Of a DNA stretch of 64,000 bases, positions 36,195-45,333 are shown piece by piece. How positions within the stretch are numbered: the stretch's first letter is position 1; every line of letters begins with the position of its first letter. The notes under the pieces were generated by a model. It had not been told where the DNA came from, searched no databases, and saw nothing but the letters and a program-made list of their open reading frames with translations. The DNA is from CAVSJA01 sp963728145 (GTDB taxonomy: Bacteria > Bacteroidota > Bacteroidia > Chitinophagales > Chitinophagaceae). A program made the position numbers and the translations under genes. The stretch lies in the NCBI GenBank assembly GCA_963728145.1, contig CAVSJA010000008.1:434001-498000 (forward strand), given 5' to 3'.

Positions 36195-36290
36195 TAGAAT
36201 TATTGATTATTAATTGTTAAATTGATATTACAGTTAATCGAACAATTAATAATCAATAATTAATAATCAATAATCAATCAGTATTTTGCG
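36195..36290. repeat. Heptamer-word hairpin (aataatc / gattatt)
   Basis: The left arm attattgattattaattgtt (36201-36221) and the right arm aacaattaataatcaataat (36240-36260), extended by further aataatc words to 36280. The same words form hairpins at 45.2 and 56.9 kb. Confidence 0.7.
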
Positions 36291-36305
36291 ATTCAACCAT
36301 ATCTT

Positions 36306-38660
36306 TTGAAGAAGACTTCAACTCTCATACTTACCTTATCCATCCTCACCCTGAATTTATTTTCCCAGGAAAAATTCACATTGCGTGGTTATGTGAAGGA
36401 TTCTCTTTCAGGAGAAACACTTATTGGTTCCAGCATTTCAGTTAATGAGCAGGGAAAGGGCGTAAATAGCAATCAATACGGGTTCTATTCCATCACACTT
36501 CCTAAAGGAAATTATTCCATTTCTGTTTCCTTTGCCGGTTATATTCCAAAGCAATTCGAGGTGACCCTAGATGCAAACCTGGAATTCAACATTGAACTAT
36601 TGCAGAAATCGGTCCTGGAAGAAGTGATCGTTCTTTCCCGAAGGAGGGATGCCAATGTGAAAAATGCACAGATGGGAAAGATCGATCTCACAATGGCAAG
36701 GATAAAAACTGTACCTGTGATCTTTGGGGAAACGGATATCTTAAAAACTTTACAACTACTGCCTGGCGTTAGAAACGCTGGTGAAGGAAATACCGGTTTG
36801 TATGTTAGGGGAGGAGGACCGGATCAAAATTTGATACTGCTGGATGACGCAATTGTTTACAATACCGGTCACCTCTTTGGTTTCTTTTCCATATTCAATG
36901 CCGACGCCATCAAAAATACTACCCTTATCAAAGGTGGAATGCCAGCACAATATGGTGGCCGACTCTCCTCTGTACTTGATGTTGCCATGAAGGACGGAAA
37001 CATGAAGAAATTCGAAGTTGAAGGTGGAATTGGCGCGATCGCTTCACGAATTTCAGTTCAGGGACCCATCAAAAAGGACAAAGCTTCTTTTATGATTTCC
37101 GCAAGAAGAACTTATGTAGATGTACTTACAAAACCCTTTATTTCTAAATCAAGTGATTTCTATGGTTCAGGTTACTATTTCTACGACCTGAATACAAAAG
37201 TGAATTTTAAGTTTTCTGAAAAAGATCGCCTATACCTGAGTGGCTATTTTGGAAGAGACGTGTTTACTTTCAATAACGCGAGAAGATCATTTAAAGCAAA
37301 TATTCCCTGGGGAAATGCAACGGCAACACTGCGATGGAACCATGTATTCAATCGGAAGTTATTTGCCAATACTACTCTTGTCTATAATGATTACTTCTTC
37401 ACTTTTGCAGGCTCACAAAATGATTTCTCTTTAGAACTCCGTTCCGGAATCCGGGATGGTACAGGTAAGATTGATTTTGATTTTTATCCGGCTCCTCAAC
37501 ACAAAGTTCGATTTGGAGGAATGTTTACTTACCACAAGTTTACACCGAATGTATTAAGCGGCAGTCAGGGTGATACCAGGTTCGAACCAAATAATGAAGG
37601 AAATAAATATGCCGCGGAAACTGGGTTATATATCCAGGATGATTGGGAGATCAGTGATAAAGTGAAGGTGAATGTTGGTGTTCGCTATAGTTCGTTTACG
37701 CAATTGGGCCCGCATAAAAAATACATAACTGATACTGATGGAAATAAGCTGGACAGTGTTGAGTACGGAAGAGGAGACAAGGTGAAAACATACGCGGGAT
37801 TTGAACCAAGGTTCACTATCCGTTATGCTTGGAATGATGAAAACTCTTTTAAGGCAGCGATCACGCGAAATTTTCAATACATACATCTGGTCAGTAATGC
37901 GGGCTCTACCTTACCTACGGATCTATGGGTTCCCAGTACATATCGGGTAAAACCACAGATCAGTACTCAATACGCAGTCGGTTACTTCAAGAATTTCGAG
38001 GATAATATTTATGAAACTTCTGTCGAATTGTATTACAAGACCATGGACAACCAGATCGAATACCGGGAAGGATACACGCCTTCATTAAAAGATCCAGAAC
38101 AGGAATTCGTCTTTGGAAGAGGTTGGAGTTATGGTGCAGAGTTTTTTATAAATAAGGCGAGGGGAAAATTTACCGGTTGGATCGGTTATACCTTGTCGTG
38201 GACATGGAGAGAATTCGCTGATCTCAATGCCGGTGAAAAGTTTCCCGCAAAGTATGACCGTCGTCATGATCTGAGCCTGGTAGGCATGTATGAGCCTAAC
38301 AAACGATTGAAATTCTCTGCCGTCTTTGTATACGGTACTGGTAATGCCACAACTTTGCCCGAACGTTTTTATATCATCAACGGAATTTTAACACAGGAAT
38401 ACAGCAAGGTTAATCATTACCGGATGCCACCATATCACCGGATGGATCTTGCTGTAACGCTTACACCGTCCGTAAAGCCTGGAAGCAAGTTCAGTCACTA
38501 CTGGGTATTCAGCGTCTACAATGTTTATAGCCGGATGAACCCTTACTTCATTTACTTCGATCAAACCGGCAGTCCTTATAATGGAAGCCTGCAGGTAGAA
38601 GCGAGACAGGTTTCATTGTTCCCTATTATTCCGTCGGTTACCTGGAATTTCAAATTTTAG
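36306..38660 (+). CDS. TonB-dependent receptor with carboxypeptidase-regulatory-like N-domain
   Basis: 784 residues, outer membrane. A signal peptide (TLILTLSILTLNLFSQ) leads a CarboxypepD_reg-like domain (FTLRGYVKDSLSGETLIGSS to FAGYIPKQFEV), then the plug (TDILKTLQLLPGVRNAGEGN, LYVRGGGPDQNLILLDDAIV, GHLFGFFSIFNADAIKNTTL, GGMPAQYGGRLSSVLDVAMK) and a beta barrel ending LFPIIPSVTWNFKF. The ligand is unknown; no SusD partner is next to it, so it is not a SusCD pair. The first codon is TTG (KKTSTL follows); no better ATG exists, so either TTG is used or the base call is wrong. It stands alone between repeats. Confidence 0.9.
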   Translation: MKKTSTLILTLSILTLNLFSQEKFTLRGYVKDSLSGETLIGSSISVNEQGKGVNSNQYGFYSITLPKGNYSISVSFAGYIPKQFEVTLDANLEFNIELLQKSVLEEVIVLSRRRDANVKNAQMGKIDLTMARIKTVPVIFGETDILKTLQLLPGVRNAGEGNTGLYVRGGGPDQNLILLDDAIVYNTGHLFGFFSIFNADAIKNTTLIKGGMPAQYGGRLSSVLDVAMKDGNMKKFEVEGGIGAIASRISVQGPIKKDKASFMISARRTYVDVLTKPFISKSSDFYGSGYYFYDLNTKVNFKFSEKDRLYLSGYFGRDVFTFNNARRSFKANIPWGNATATLRWNHVFNRKLFANTTLVYNDYFFTFAGSQNDFSLELRSGIRDGTGKIDFDFYPAPQHKVRFGGMFTYHKFTPNVLSGSQGDTRFEPNNEGNKYAAETGLYIQDDWEISDKVKVNVGVRYSSFTQLGPHKKYITDTDGNKLDSVEYGRGDKVKTYAGFEPRFTIRYAWNDENSFKAAITRNFQYIHLVSNAGSTLPTDLWVPSTYRVKPQISTQYAVGYFKNFEDNIYETSVELYYKTMDNQIEYREGYTPSLKDPEQEFVFGRGWSYGAEFFINKARGKFTGWIGYTLSWTWREFADLNAGEKFPAKYDRRHDLSLVGMYEPNKRLKFSAVFVYGTGNATTLPERFYIINGILTQEYSKVNHYRMPPYHRMDLAVTLTPSVKPGSKFSHYWVFSVYNVYSRMNPYFIYFDQTGSPYNGSLQVEARQVSLFPIIPSVTWNFKF

Positions 38661-38661
38661 G

Positions 38662-38760
38662 TTGATAAGGTTGACAAGGTTGACAAGGTTGACAAGGTTG
38701 ACAAGGGTAAAGAGTCATCGCTTTATCAACCTAATCAACCCCATCAACCTAATAAACCAA
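38662..38760. repeat. Nonamer array (ggttgacaa) with inverted partner
   Basis: Five copies of a nonamer of the type ggttgacaa follow the receptor stop codon (38663-38706), and complementary words (atcaacctaatcaacc) follow at about 38723-38755, so a hairpin is possible. It is the reverse complement of the array at 21.05 kb. Confidence 0.75.
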
Positions 38761-38828
38761 TCACCCAAAAAATCCTGCGCAAGCCGCCAGAAAAACGTAC
38801 TTTTCCCGTCCAACACAAAATTTTGAAC

Positions 38829-40385
38829 ATGAGAAAATTTCTTATCGTCTTATTGACATTTTCTTTTTCTATTTCATTGATTGCGCAGGACGATCGTCCT
38901 GATATGGATGCGGTGCAAAAGATCCGCAAAGAGGGCCTGGATAATTCCAAAGTAATGGAACACGCGTTTTACTTAACTGATGTAAGTGGACCGCGCTTGA
39001 ATAATTCTCCCGGTTACCTGCGTGCTGCGAATTGGGCAAAGGCTCAATTGAACAAGTGGGGCATTGATGCAAAGCTTGAGTCATGGGGTGATTGGGGCAA
39101 AGGTTGGGAATTGGAAAAGTCCTATATGGCAATGACTGCACCTTATTATCGTCCCATTCTCGCATTTCCCAAAGCATGGGTTGCCGGAACCGGTGGTTTA
39201 CAAACTGCAGATGTGATTGTGATAACAGCAAAGGATTCTGCTGAACTGGAAACCTATCGTGGTAAATTGAAAGGAAAGATCGTTCTTCTTCCCCGCAATG
39301 ACACCCTGAAGCCAACCTTTAATGCAGATGCATCAAGGTTTACAGATGAGGAACTTCAAAAGATGGCTGAATATGATCCCAAGAATGCGCCGCAACGTCC
39401 GAGAGGACAATTCCAGGGACAACAGCGTCCACCCGTCACTGTTACATTGAACCGGTTGAGGGATTTTGCAAAAGCTGAAAAAGCAGTTGCGCTTCTTAGT
39501 GCAAGCCCGAGAGGAAGAGATGGTACACTGTTCGTTTCCGGTGGCGGATCTTATGCCGCTGCAGCACCTGAGAATTTCCTTGATCTTATGGTAGCATATG
39601 AAGATTACATGACTTTGTATCGCCTGGCTAATTCTGGGATCCCGGTTAAAGTGGAAGTAGATGTAAAGACAAAATTCTATACCGGCGATGTCAAAGGATA
39701 TAATGTGGTTGGTGAAATCAAAGGAACCGACCCAAAACTCAAAGACGAGATCGTAATGTTAGGAGGTCATCTCGATTCATGGCATGGAGCAACAGGAGCA
39801 ACTGATAATGCTGCAGGCTGCGCAGTGATGATGGAAGTAATGCGCATTATAAAGTCGTCTGGATTCAAACCGAAAAGAACAATTCGCATTGCGCTTTGGG
39901 GTGGGGAAGAGCAGGGATTGCATGGATCGCGCAATTATGTAAGAAATCACTTTACTGATACTGCTAACCGCAAATCAAATGCGGAAGGAGATAAGGTCTC
40001 AGTTTATTTCAATCTCGATAACGGAACCGGAAAGGTTCGTGGTGTTTATCTCCAGGGCAATGAAGGTGTAAAACCGATATTCACTAAATGGCTTGAACCA
40101 TTTGCCGATCTTGGAGCAAAAACTATTACGTTACAAAACACCGGTGGTACTGATCACCTTGCATTCGATGGCATTGGAATTCCAGGATTTCAATTCATCC
40201 AGGATGAGATCGAGTATGATACGCGTACGCATCATACCACAATGGACTCATATGATCACCTTTTAGCTGATGACCTGAAACAGGCAGCGACAGTTATTGC
40301 ATCTTTTGTTTACAATGCAGCGCAGAGAGAACAAAAGATTCCGAGGAAAGCAGTACAGTCTGCAAGTGGAAGGCAGGGGTTCTGA
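38829..40385 (+). CDS. M28 family zinc metallopeptidase (exported, PA domain)
   Basis: About 518 residues with a signal peptide (KFLIVLLTFSFSISLIAQ). A protease-associated segment surrounds LKGKIVLLPRNDTLKPTFNA. The M28 domain carries the two-zinc site: His and Asp in GGHLDSWHGATGATDNAAG, Glu-Glu in WGGEEQGLHGSRNY, Asp in FNLDNGTGKV, and His in THHTTMDSYDHL. Such enzymes are aminopeptidases or carboxypeptidases in the periplasm or outer membrane. It starts at the ATG at 38829; the in-frame TTG at 38823 is part of a near-consensus AAATTTTG box. Confidence 0.92.
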   Translation: MRKFLIVLLTFSFSISLIAQDDRPDMDAVQKIRKEGLDNSKVMEHAFYLTDVSGPRLNNSPGYLRAANWAKAQLNKWGIDAKLESWGDWGKGWELEKSYMAMTAPYYRPILAFPKAWVAGTGGLQTADVIVITAKDSAELETYRGKLKGKIVLLPRNDTLKPTFNADASRFTDEELQKMAEYDPKNAPQRPRGQFQGQQRPPVTVTLNRLRDFAKAEKAVALLSASPRGRDGTLFVSGGGSYAAAAPENFLDLMVAYEDYMTLYRLANSGIPVKVEVDVKTKFYTGDVKGYNVVGEIKGTDPKLKDEIVMLGGHLDSWHGATGATDNAAGCAVMMEVMRIIKSSGFKPKRTIRIALWGGEEQGLHGSRNYVRNHFTDTANRKSNAEGDKVSVYFNLDNGTGKVRGVYLQGNEGVKPIFTKWLEPFADLGAKTITLQNTGGTDHLAFDGIGIPGFQFIQDEIEYDTRTHHTTMDSYDHLLADDLKQAATVIASFVYNAAQREQKIPRKAVQSASGRQGF

Positions 40386-40466
40386 GTTCAGGTGTGTTAA
40401 TGCAACATGGTTTTATTACTTAAAGGGAAATAGTTACTTAATTTCCGTTGTCCCAAAATTTTTATT

Positions 40467-40660
40467 CAACAGAAGAACAGATGAACAAGGAATGATCAAT
40501 CACCATCGGAGGGTTGTCTATCTATAAAACCGAATCTCGATGTCTTTTCACACTTTTTTCCTCTTCAAAAAACGATGAAAAGACATTGCGATTCCGTTTC
40601 GTTCTGTAGACAACCCTCCGATGGAGATTGATCATTCCTTGTTCATCTGTTCTACTGTTG
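40467..40660. repeat. 194-bp long inverted repeat between convergent genes
   Basis: The left arm (about 40467-40521) contains agatgaacaaggaatgatca and ccatcggagggttgtcta. The right arm (about 40607-40660) is its complement with few mismatches, and an inner pair (gatgtcttttc / gaaaagacatt) lengthens the stem. A run of Ts lies in the loop. It could serve as a two-way terminator between the M28 gene and 40671-41528, or be a non-autonomous mobile element; its sequence is unlike families A-C. Confidence 0.75.
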
Positions 40661-40670
40661 TATGAAAACT

Positions 40671-41528
40671 TTAGAATGGAGCAAGCTCATACCGAAACCG
40701 CACCACCGCGCTCTTTGATTCACTAGATGATATCCTCATCTCATATCGCTTCTTTCCAGCGGTGATCACCATTAAAGATGTATTTGGCGGGATTTTCCCG
40801 AGATTATCGGCATACATCATGAATTCGTAGTCTGTATTGGGAAAAGCATTTACATTCAGAACAATTGCCTTATTGGTGAGTCGTTTTTTGTATAACAATA
40901 AAGTATTATTCAGGAAGACTGTTACTGTATCATCATCTATTTCTGCATTGTCGTACAACTCGACCTTGATCGCCGAGGTATCCACAACCACCGTTTGCAC
41001 TAATTCTTTTTCACGGTTTTTAAGCTTAAGATTTTTTTGAATATTCTTAAGCGTATCATTCTGTACTACATCTGGCGGAAACACTGACTTTGCCTGCCGG
41101 CTCAAATGAATTTTTCCCGGGGGACACTGGCTATTATTTCCCATTTCATGTCCTTTCCACTCACCATCCAGGCTTTCTTCAAGCACGCTCAATGCAAAAT
41201 TCAGATCATATGTTTTTATACAGGGAATACAATTCGCAGGAACATTGTATTGCAATACCAGGTTTTCGATTATCACTAATCGTTTGGTTAGCGGGTTGTA
41301 CCTACCAGTAAAATTGATCTTGGTAAAACGTTCTGTGTCGTAGAAATTATAAGCATTCCCAAGAATGGAATTCGTTTCACTACTATACGTGATGTGCAGT
41401 TCAAGGTTATACTCGGGATAACAACCTCCACCAACCTGGGTTCTTTTGCCTCTCCAGAATCCGGTTAGGTTTTGGGACATTAAACTTCCTGCACAAAAAA
41501 AGAGCAGGAGGGTGAGCAGAAAACGCAT
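40671..41528 (-). CDS. Secreted protein of unknown function, paralogue of 41692-42876
   Basis: 285 residues with a signal peptide (LTLLLFFCAGSLMSQ). The N-terminal domain begins LTGFWRGKRTQVGGGCYPEY and looks beta-rich, with possible Cys pairs (CYPEY, CIPCIKTY, CPPGK). A short linker leads to a C-terminal domain of about 100 residues, IKVELYDNAEIDDDTVTVFL to YEMRISSSESKSAVVRFRYE, which contains the distinctive IPPNTSLMVITAGKKRYEMR. The same two domains occur in the next gene. No known family recognised; the repeated -DDTVTVFLNN- pattern suggests a carbohydrate-binding or adhesin fold. Confidence 0.6.
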   Translation of the reverse strand: MRFLLTLLLFFCAGSLMSQNLTGFWRGKRTQVGGGCYPEYNLELHITYSSETNSILGNAYNFYDTERFTKINFTGRYNPLTKRLVIIENLVLQYNVPANCIPCIKTYDLNFALSVLEESLDGEWKGHEMGNNSQCPPGKIHLSRQAKSVFPPDVVQNDTLKNIQKNLKLKNREKELVQTVVVDTSAIKVELYDNAEIDDDTVTVFLNNTLLLYKKRLTNKAIVLNVNAFPNTDYEFMMYADNLGKIPPNTSLMVITAGKKRYEMRISSSESKSAVVRFRYELAPF

Positions 41529-41602
41529 CAGTTGATTTTAAATGAAATTACCGGATTGCACGGTACGAATAACCTAAATTATTTGAGCGGTATTCTGATA
41601 GG

Positions 41603-41697
41603 ACTTGGGAATTAGGGATTAGGAATTGCGTTATTCAATTCAAATTAGTAACGCCTTATTACTAATTCCCAATTCCAAATTACCAATTCCCTTATTC
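41603..41697. repeat. Word-repeat hairpin (ggaattagggatt / aattcccaattcc)
   Basis: Arms at 41603-41632 and 41661-41695 consist of complementary 7-8 base words such as attaggg and aattccc. It lies between the paralogous genes, slightly overlapping the end of the second. Confidence 0.65.
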
Positions 41698-42876
41698 CTT
41701 TTCAAACTTAAATATCACCACCGCGTTCTTTTGTTCATTCGAGGTAATGCGCACTTCATATTGTTTATTTCCGGCATTCACAACCATCAGGGACGTATTC
41801 GGTGGAATTTCCCCAAGGTTTTCGGCAACCATTACCAATTCATGGAAATCGTTGCTTTCATCCAACTTGAATTTGAAAGTAATTGCCCTTTCTGTCAGCC
41901 TCTCCCTTGAAACTACCAATTTTTTATCAAGATAGACCGATACGGTGTCATTGTCGATCGTACCGTTATCAAAGATCTTAATCTCAATCTCTCTGGCATC
42001 GGTGCTAATCGTTTTCACTATCTCGTTGGTACGCGTGGTGAGTACTTTTGGAGTAATTGTTTTTGGTGTGATCGCGGGCGAAGGACGCTTATCAGATTTT
42101 TGTACTGTATCTATTTTTGGGATCTTGACCACTGATTCCTTTGGAGGTTTAGCAGTGGAATCTTTCTTTGTAGTAGTCTTTTTTGTCGTTGTATTTACCG
42201 GTGGTTTTTTGACAGTCGTTGTCGGGCTTGTAGTCTTGGGTTTGTTGTTGGGTGAACTCTTCGGTTTCGTGGTTGAATTAGTGGTTGAATTGGTCTTTGG
42301 CGGATCGTTTTTGACAATGGGTTTGTCTGCTTTGACCTCCGGTTTTTTGATTGAACCATTTTTTTCTTTTTCTACAAGAAAAGGCTCCTTATAAAAATCA
42401 GAGGTAACAACTTTTCTGAGGAAAACAGTTCCTTTACCACAATTCGAAGAATCCCGGGTATTCATGCTAGTGTAAGTGCCTTCCAGAAATTCTTCATCGC
42501 CCGATTTGGAATACTGGAGAAAGCAGGTCATAATACAGGCATCGCTGAATCCACTCATTCTTACTTCAACGATCTTCAATTCTTCCAGTAAAACTTTTTT
42601 TGTAGAAGGGTTGACTGTTCCCGTTGCAGTGGCTTTGCCATAAAAAACTGTAGTCAGGTATGAATATGTTACACCGGAAAACTCCTTGCTTCGCTGATCA
42701 AGCTGCACTTCGAACTTGTAACGGTCTAGTGGAATGGCAATCTTATTTCCTTCCGCATCGCGTTGATAGACCACCTGGTTGAAATGACCCCTCCAAATAC
42801 CCGTCACGTCCTGGCCACGGGCAGGTACGAGTGAGAATGACAAGAGGACAAATGATAAAAGTATAAAGGTTTTCAT
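41692..42876 (-). CDS. Secreted protein of unknown function with Thr/Lys/Pro linker, paralogue of 40671-41528
   Basis: 394 residues with a signal peptide (LLSFVLLSFSLVPARGQ). The N-terminal domain starts VTGIWRGHFNQVVYQRDAEG, matching the paralogue's LTGFWRGKR. It is followed by about 110 residues of low-complexity Thr, Lys, Pro and Ser (NSTTKPKSSPNNKPKTTSP and similar), typical of an extracellular linker. The C-terminal domain (IEIKIFDNGTIDNDTVSVYL, IPPNTSLMVVNAGNKQYEVR) is about half identical by eye to the paralogue's. The linker is the main difference in length. The two may be tandem duplicates acting at the cell surface; no function assigned. Confidence 0.62.
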   Translation of the reverse strand: MKTFILLSFVLLSFSLVPARGQDVTGIWRGHFNQVVYQRDAEGNKIAIPLDRYKFEVQLDQRSKEFSGVTYSYLTTVFYGKATATGTVNPSTKKVLLEELKIVEVRMSGFSDACIMTCFLQYSKSGDEEFLEGTYTSMNTRDSSNCGKGTVFLRKVVTSDFYKEPFLVEKEKNGSIKKPEVKADKPIVKNDPPKTNSTTNSTTKPKSSPNNKPKTTSPTTTVKKPPVNTTTKKTTTKKDSTAKPPKESVVKIPKIDTVQKSDKRPSPAITPKTITPKVLTTRTNEIVKTISTDAREIEIKIFDNGTIDNDTVSVYLDKKLVVSRERLTERAITFKFKLDESNDFHELVMVAENLGEIPPNTSLMVVNAGNKQYEVRITSNEQKNAVVIFKFEKE

Positions 42877-42965
42877 CCGATCCTAGCTTCGTGAAATTAA
42901 CGAATAACTTCGTATCCCGCCAGCCTTTTGCGGGGCAACGGAATGTTAATTTTGATGGCCCCGGG

Positions 42966-43052
42966 AGAACAGAGGAACAGAGGAACAGAAGAACAGAAGA
43001 ACAGAAGAACAGCAGAACAGTAGACCAGCAGAACAGTAGACCAGCGGAACAG
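42966..43052. repeat. Octamer array GAACAGAR, second copy, with degenerate end
   Basis: About six octamers GAACAGAR followed by degenerate units (gaacagcagaacagtagaccagc). As at 32.0 kb it is followed by aacc/tcaacc words and a gaagcttcgg palindrome (43118-43135) and then a gene start. The stretch 42877-43208 holds nothing else. Confidence 0.8.
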
Positions 43053-43175
43053 CATAGGAATCCTCTGCCGCCGAAGATCGGACTCAATATCAACCCTGTT
43101 AACCTAATTAACCAGTCAACCTCCCGAAGCTTCGGCAGAACCAATCAACCAACAACCAATTAACCAATTAACCAC

Positions 43176-43183
43176 TAAATTTG
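43176..43183 (+). promoter_or_regulatory. -7 promoter box TAAATTTG for thrS
   Basis: TAAATTTG matches TAnnTTTG and ends 25 bases before the thrS ATG, allowing a leader of about 20 bases. Confidence 0.4.
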
Positions 43184-43208
43184 CACTCTCAAAATGAGAA
43201 AATAAGGA

Positions 43209-45157
43209 ATGATAAATATTACGTTTCCAGATAAGACGGTTAGGCAGTATGAGAAAGGAACTACTGCATTGGAGATTGCAAAATCAATTTCAGAAGGATT
43301 GGCCAGAAAAGTATTGGCTGCCCAGATAAATGGCCAGGTGTGGGATGCACCCGGCCAATTAATGAAGATGCAACTTTGAAATTACTTACATGGGATGATA
43401 CAGATGGAAAAAACACATTCTGGCATTCATCTGCGCATCTGATGGCTGAAGCGGTTGAATCCATGTTTCCCGGCGTAAAATTTTGGGTTGGTCCTGCCTG
43501 TTGAAAATGGATTTTATTATGATATGGATCTTGGCGATAAAAAAATGACTGAGGAAGATCTTGCGCAAGCTGGAAGAAAAAGATGAATGAACTGGCAAAG
43601 AAGAATAGCGCATATCTGAGAAAGGAAATGTCCAAAAGCGGATGCTGATAAAATATTTTACTGAAAAAGGTGATGAATACAAACTTGATCTGTTAGGCAG
43701 ATCTTGAATGATGGTGAAATCACTTTTTATACGCAGGGAAATTTTACTGATCTCTGTCGCGGGCCACATATTCCAAATACAGGTTTTATCAAAGCAATCA
43801 AGCTTACCAATATTGCCGGTGCTTACTGGAAAGGCGATGAAAAGAATAAACAGCTTACCCGGATATATGGCGTAACATTTCCATCTCAAAAAGAATTGGA
43901 TGAATACCTGCATTGCTGGAAGAAGCAAAGAAAAGAGATCATCGAAAACTGGGAAAGGAATTGGGCATTTACACCATGGATGATGATGTGGGTCCGGGTC
44001 TTGCTTTATGGATGCCAAATGGAACCATCATAATTGAAGAATTGGAAAAACTGGCAAAAGAAACAGAACATGCAGCAGGATATAAAAGAGTGGTTACTCC
44101 GCATATTGCAAAGGAAAGCATGTATATCACCAGCGGGCATCTTGCCTTATTACGCAGGATAGCATGTATCCGCCAATGGAACTGGAAGGAGAGAAGTATT
44201 ATCTGAAAGCAATGAACTGTCCGCATCATCATAAGATATTTGCAGCAGAACCAAAAAGCTATAAAGATCTGCCCTTATCGCCTTGCAGAATATGGAACTT
44301 GTTATCGTTATGAACAAAGTGGTGAATTATTTGGATTGATGCGGGTTCGTTGCCTGCACATGAATGATGCGCATATTTATTGCACCAAGGAACAGTTCTA
44401 CGATGAGTTCAGGGCGGTGAATGATATGTACCTGAAATATTTTAAAATTTTTGGTATTGATAAATATGTAATGCGTCTTATCGCTTGCATGATCCCGGCA
44501 AACTTGGGTAAGAAATATGTAAATGAACCGGAGCTTTGGAAAGAAACAGAAGCAATGGTAAGAAATGTGTTGATCGAATCAAATATTCCATTTGTGGAAG
44601 TGCAGGATGAAGCTGCTTTTTATGGACCAAAAATTGATGTTCAGATATGGAGCACGATCGGCCGGGAATTTACACTGGCTACCAACCAGGTTGATTTTGC
44701 ACAGGGCCGAAGTTTCAAACTGGAGTATACCAACCAGGATAATAAGCCAGAAACTCCACTGATCATTCACCGGGCGCCGCTGGGAACTCATGAACGGTTT
44801 ATTGGCTTCTTGCTGGAGCATTATGCCGGTAAATTTCCCACTCTGGCTGGCACCGGTACAGGTAAAAGTGCTGCCGATCAGCGATAAGTTTTTGGATTAT
44901 GCAAAATCAGTTTCGGAAAAACTGAAAAAATGCAGATATTCGTGCAGAGGTTGATGACCGGAATGAAAAGATTGGCAAAAAGATTCGCGATACTGAACTA
45001 ATGAAAGTGCCTTATATGCTGGTGGTGGGTGAAAAGGAAATGAATGAAAATAAAGTGGCTGTAAGAAGACAAGGGAAAGGAGATCTTGGAACTAAAGGGA
45101 GTAGAGGAGTTTATTAACGAGATAACCGATGAAATAAAAGAGAGGAGAAAGGATTAA
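43209..45157 (+). CDS. thrS: Threonyl-tRNA synthetase, broken by many single-base indels
   Basis: Charges tRNA-Thr. The pieces follow one another in three frames: TGS domain MINITFPDKTVRQYEKGTTA, editing domain with HSSAHLMAEAVESMFPGVKF, then FYTQGNFTDLCRGPHIPNTG, IYGVTFPSQKELDEYL, motif 2 RYEQSGELFGLMRVR, FVEVQDEAAFYGPKIDVQIW, FTLATNQVDFAQ, motif 3 GTHERFIGFLLEHYAGKFP, and an anticodon domain ending EEFINEITDEIKERRKD. In total about 649 codons span 1949 bases. At least ten frame changes occur; those I examined are single extra bases (for example aaaaag for aaaag near 43580, ccaaaagcgg near 43635, ttaggcag near 43700). For an essential enzyme this is best explained by sequence error. Confidence 0.9.
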
Positions 45158-45174
45158 GTTCTTTAAACACTCAA

Positions 45175-45290
45175 TTGAATAATCAATAATCAATAATTAA
45201 TAATCAATAATTTTAACATCATCAGAAATTCCGAATTCATCACGCTCATGACGATTATTAATTATTAAATACTAATTATTGTCATTAGAC
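45175..45290. repeat. Heptamer-word hairpin (aataatc / gattatt), between thrS and infC
   Basis: The left arm gaataatcaataatcaataa (45177-45210) and the right arm gattattaattattaaatac (45253-45280), with other DNA (aacatcatcagaaattccg) as the loop. It interrupts what is usually a tight thrS-infC junction. Confidence 0.7.
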
Positions 45291-45333
45291 CATCCTAAAA
45301 CAAGGAGACAAGTTCATTAACTAAACAATTCAA

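Noticed and set aside
43209..45157. thrS as a true pseudogene or a case of programmed frameshifting
   Set aside because: Ten or more scattered single-base indels with all motifs retained do not fit programmed sites, and the gene is essential; sequence error is simpler.
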